Assembly (NCBI RefSeq): GCF_013359735.1
Contig: NZ_JABFMX010000014.1
Location: 61,449 to 125,448, forward strand
Direction: 5' to 3'
DNA: 64,000 nt
From: Arthrobacter sp. C9C5
GTDB taxonomy: Bacteria > Actinomycetota > Actinomycetes > Actinomycetales > Micrococcaceae
The notes under the pieces were generated by a model. That model was not told the DNA's origin. It made no database searches and saw only the letters and a program-made list of their open reading frames with translations. Below are positions 62,418-64,000 of this stretch, piece after piece (position 1 is the stretch's first letter; every line of letters begins with the position of its first letter). The position numbers were made by a program, and so were the translations under genes.

Positions 62418-63077
62418 CTACTTGCCTGAATTGCCTGACTTGCCCGACATGCCTGACTTGCCGCCGGCGTCACTATCGCGGTGGTCATTTTCGCTGGGAG
62501 CCTGAAGCCTGCGACGCAACGCGGGCCACGCGGCCGCAAACCCCGGGTGGAGCTCTTTGTCGCCCACACCCTCGAGGCTGACCCACTGCAAGTCAAGGCT
62601 TTCCGGGTCGCTAATGGCCGGTTCGAAAGGCTCGATGACTTGGGCAGCCACGGTCGTGTAGGACCAGTACCCGACGTCGAATACCGAGGTGAACAGCACG
62701 CGAACGGATCCGGGCGGGACCGCGGCCTCCTCTTTGGCCTCCCGGAGCGCGCCGTTGACGGCGTCCTCACCCTGATGCAGGGCGCCGCCGGGGAGTCCCC
62801 ACGTCCCGCCCTGGTCGCTCCAAGTGGCGCGGTGCTGCAGCAGCACGCCCTTGGCAGCATCATGGACGAGCAGTCCCGCGGAGCCGAAGCGGCCCCAGAA
62901 GCGGCCGTGTTCGCCTTCCACCCAGGCATCGCCGGGGTCCCGCGGGCCGAGCGGCCGGCGGGGCTCGAGGTACGGGTTGCGGGCTGGCGTTTCCTGCTTT
63001 TCCGGCTTTGAGCTTGCGGCCGACAGATTTTCAGCGGGGTTCTGTTGGGCTGGCTGCGGGGAGGCTGAGCTGTCCAT
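62418..63077 (-). CDS. Nudix hydrolase
   Basis: A 219-aa protein. The Nudix box is GGALHQGEDAVNGALREAKEEAAV, close to the G-x5-E-x7-REUxEExGU consensus, at about residues 96-118; the Glu pair there binds Mg. The N-terminal 45 residues are polar and variable, and the C-terminal end is a short repeat (KSGMSGKSGNSGK). A substrate such as a nucleoside diphosphate derivative or (d)NTP is unknown. No clear ribosome-binding site precedes the ATG, so the start may be somewhat later. Confidence 0.85.
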   Translation of the reverse strand: MDSSASPQPAQQNPAENLSAASSKPEKQETPARNPYLEPRRPLGPRDPGDAWVEGEHGRFWGRFGSAGLLVHDAAKGVLLQHRATWSDQGGTWGLPGGALHQGEDAVNGALREAKEEAAVPPGSVRVLFTSVFDVGYWSYTTVAAQVIEPFEPAISDPESLDLQWVSLEGVGDKELHPGFAAAWPALRRRLQAPSENDHRDSDAGGKSGMSGKSGNSGK

Positions 63078-63167
63078 CTGGCTAGTCTGTCATGCCGTCG
63101 TCTGGCGGATCCGGGTCGCGTGTGAGCTGTTTCAAAATGTGTCTGACCCTCCTGCTTGGATCGGTTC

Positions 63168-63648
63168 ATGGGGAACCAGTGCAGGGGTCACCTTCTGTCC
63201 CACCAGCAGGCCGGGGGATTCTGCGCCGCGGGTGTCCAGAGCGTGGGCTGTACCGCTCCTGGACCGTGATCTTGCCGGCTGTTCTGTTGTCGCGATTTAT
63301 GTCGTAGGTCCCTGGAAAGATGACTTTATGGGAACCAGTGCAGCTCTCGCCTTCTCTCCGGCCACCCGGGCGCTTGATGATGTCCGGCGGTTGTCCGTGG
63401 TCCGGCCCGTGCCGCCCGCGACGGAAGAAGGCGCCGGCCGTTCCGGTGTGAGCAATAATGTCGTAGGTCCACGGCAGGATTGGTTCATGGGAACCAGTGC
63501 AGCGGTCACCTTTTCTCCGGCCAGCCGGCCGGGTGGTGATGTTCGGCGGGGTCCGTCGCTGGCCCGGTCCGTGCCGCCGCCGCGCGAAGAGGGCGTCGGC
63601 TGTTCCGGTGGGGGTAATACTGTCGTAGGTCCGCGGCAGGATTGATTC
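63168..63648 (+). repeat. Tandem array of DUF222-gene start modules (three extra copies)
   Basis: Three units of 160, 159 and 162 bp precede the true gene start. Each begins with ATGGGAACCAGTGCAG (the first has one extra G), continues with a segment close to the gene's first 15 codons (CTCTCCGGCCACCCGG in unit two), and ends with GTCGTAGGTCC a few bases before the next ATG. Units two and three stay open as one frame (63328-63645), ending TGA TTC before the gene's ATG. TAATA-type boxes lie near each unit end. Confidence 0.8.
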
Positions 63649-64000
63649 ATGGGAACCAGCGCAGCTCTCGCCTTCTCTCCGGCCACCCGGGCCGGTGATG
63701 CTGCCGGCCGGGTTCCGTCGCCGGGGAGTGTGCTGGGGCAGTTGCGGGAGGTGTGCGCGACGGCGGTCAGGGATGCAGCGCTGTTCGGCTTCGCCGAGGC
63801 CGCGGAGTACGCCGCCGGGGTCGAAGAGCTCGCCCGGGCGGTGGAATACCTGCAGCTCGTCGGCGCGGCCGCCGTGGACCGTACCCGCAAGGAAGCCGCC
63901 GCCGCGGATTCCCCGGTCCTGGATGACGGGTACCGCAAGAGCGGTGAGTTCCTGCGGGACCGGTTGCAGATCACCGCAGTCGAGGCCCACCGCCGGCTGT
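63649..64000 (+). CDS. DUF222 (13E12 repeat) HNH endonuclease-family protein, N-terminal part
   Basis: The frame is open to the window edge (117 codons visible), starting at the ATG after the repeat array. The DUF222 domain is recognisable in GQLREVCATAVRDAALFGFA, EELARAVEYLQLVGAAAVDR and KSGEFLRDRLQITAVEAHRR. Full-length members of this actinobacterial family carry an HNH nuclease motif at the C-terminus, which lies outside the window. They occur as many paralogs per genome; function is not known with certainty. No classical ribosome-binding site is seen; GGCAGGATTGATTC precedes the ATG. Confidence 0.85.
   Translation, partial: MGTSAALAFSPATRAGDAAGRVPSPGSVLGQLREVCATAVRDAALFGFAEAAEYAAGVEELARAVEYLQLVGAAAVDRTRKEAAAADSPVLDDGYRKSGEFLRDRLQITAVEAHRRL

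Noticed and set aside
63166..63990. 274-codon minus-strand frame across the repeat array and DUF222 gene
   Set aside because: The plus-strand DUF222 domain is clear, and the minus frame merely mirrors the repeated units.

Overview
The window comes from a high-GC actinobacterium, most likely a Micrococcaceae member such as Arthrobacter or Pseudarthrobacter. The evidence is the very high third-position GC, frequent GTG starts and ATGA overlaps, an N-terminally extended IF2 rich in Ala, Pro and Gly, a short NusA, an M23 peptidase next to rpsB, and a DUF222/13E12 gene at the right edge. Genus is inferred from gene content and order; no database was consulted.

Layout. (1) 1-4.0 kb is a patchwork: the 3' end of a GT4 glycosyltransferase, a CAT-anticodon tRNA, a small unknown gene, three tandem paralogous secreted four-cysteine proteins, and an IS3-family transposase remnant. 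(2) 4.0-11.3 kb holds a glutaryl-CoA-dehydrogenase-like gene behind a 20-bp operator-like palindrome, an M23 peptidase, then the core run rpsB-tsf-pyrH-frr-cdsA and a DivIVA-domain gene. (3) 11.3-17.5 kb is a LytS/LytTR two-component system in one operon with a solute:sodium symporter and its small partner, divergent from a second DUF485-symporter pair. (4) 17.5-30.7 kb is branched-chain amino acid catabolism: Lrp regulator, keto acid dehydrogenase E1alpha-E1beta-E2, TetR regulator, then biotin-dependent carboxylase beta and alpha, acyl-CoA dehydrogenase, CoA-transferase A and B, MaoC hydratase and a CitE-like lyase. (5) 30.8-36.9 kb is a tripartite tricarboxylate transporter (TctCBA plus a universal stress protein) divergent from its CitA/CitB-type two-component system. 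(6) 37-46.5 kb holds dxr, a site-2 protease, a SatD-like regulator with a membrane partner, YciI, ispG, a GNAT acetyltransferase, proS with a long leader, and a TSUP permease. (7) 46.6-51.1 kb has a PLP decarboxylase, an APH(6)-type kinase, a VIT1-type transporter and a DUF4439 protein. (8) 51.2-64 kb is the rimP-nusA-ylxR-infB-rbfA-truB translation cluster with interspersed small genes (thioredoxin, Trypco1, membrane proteins), then a MarR regulator, a Nudix hydrolase and a DUF222 gene preceded by tandem copies of its own start region.

How the genes work together. The keto acid dehydrogenase makes isovaleryl-CoA and related thioesters. The downstream TetR-controlled operon can oxidise, carboxylate, hydrate and cleave them to acetyl-CoA and acetoacetate, which the CoA-transferase activates. 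The gene set matches the Mycobacterium tuberculosis bkd-accA1/accD1-citE region. CRP/GlxR-like palindromes precede both the keto acid dehydrogenase operon and the symporter operon, suggesting joint control by carbon status.

The most unusual signals are non-coding or mini-coding. Between ylxR and infB lies a chain of four overlapping mini-ORFs, three of them ending CGA-TGA. In front of the DUF222 gene is an array of start modules about 160 bp long. Between infB and rbfA there is a nested palindrome that can fold in two exclusive ways. The three tandem secreted four-cysteine paralogs match no family I recognise.
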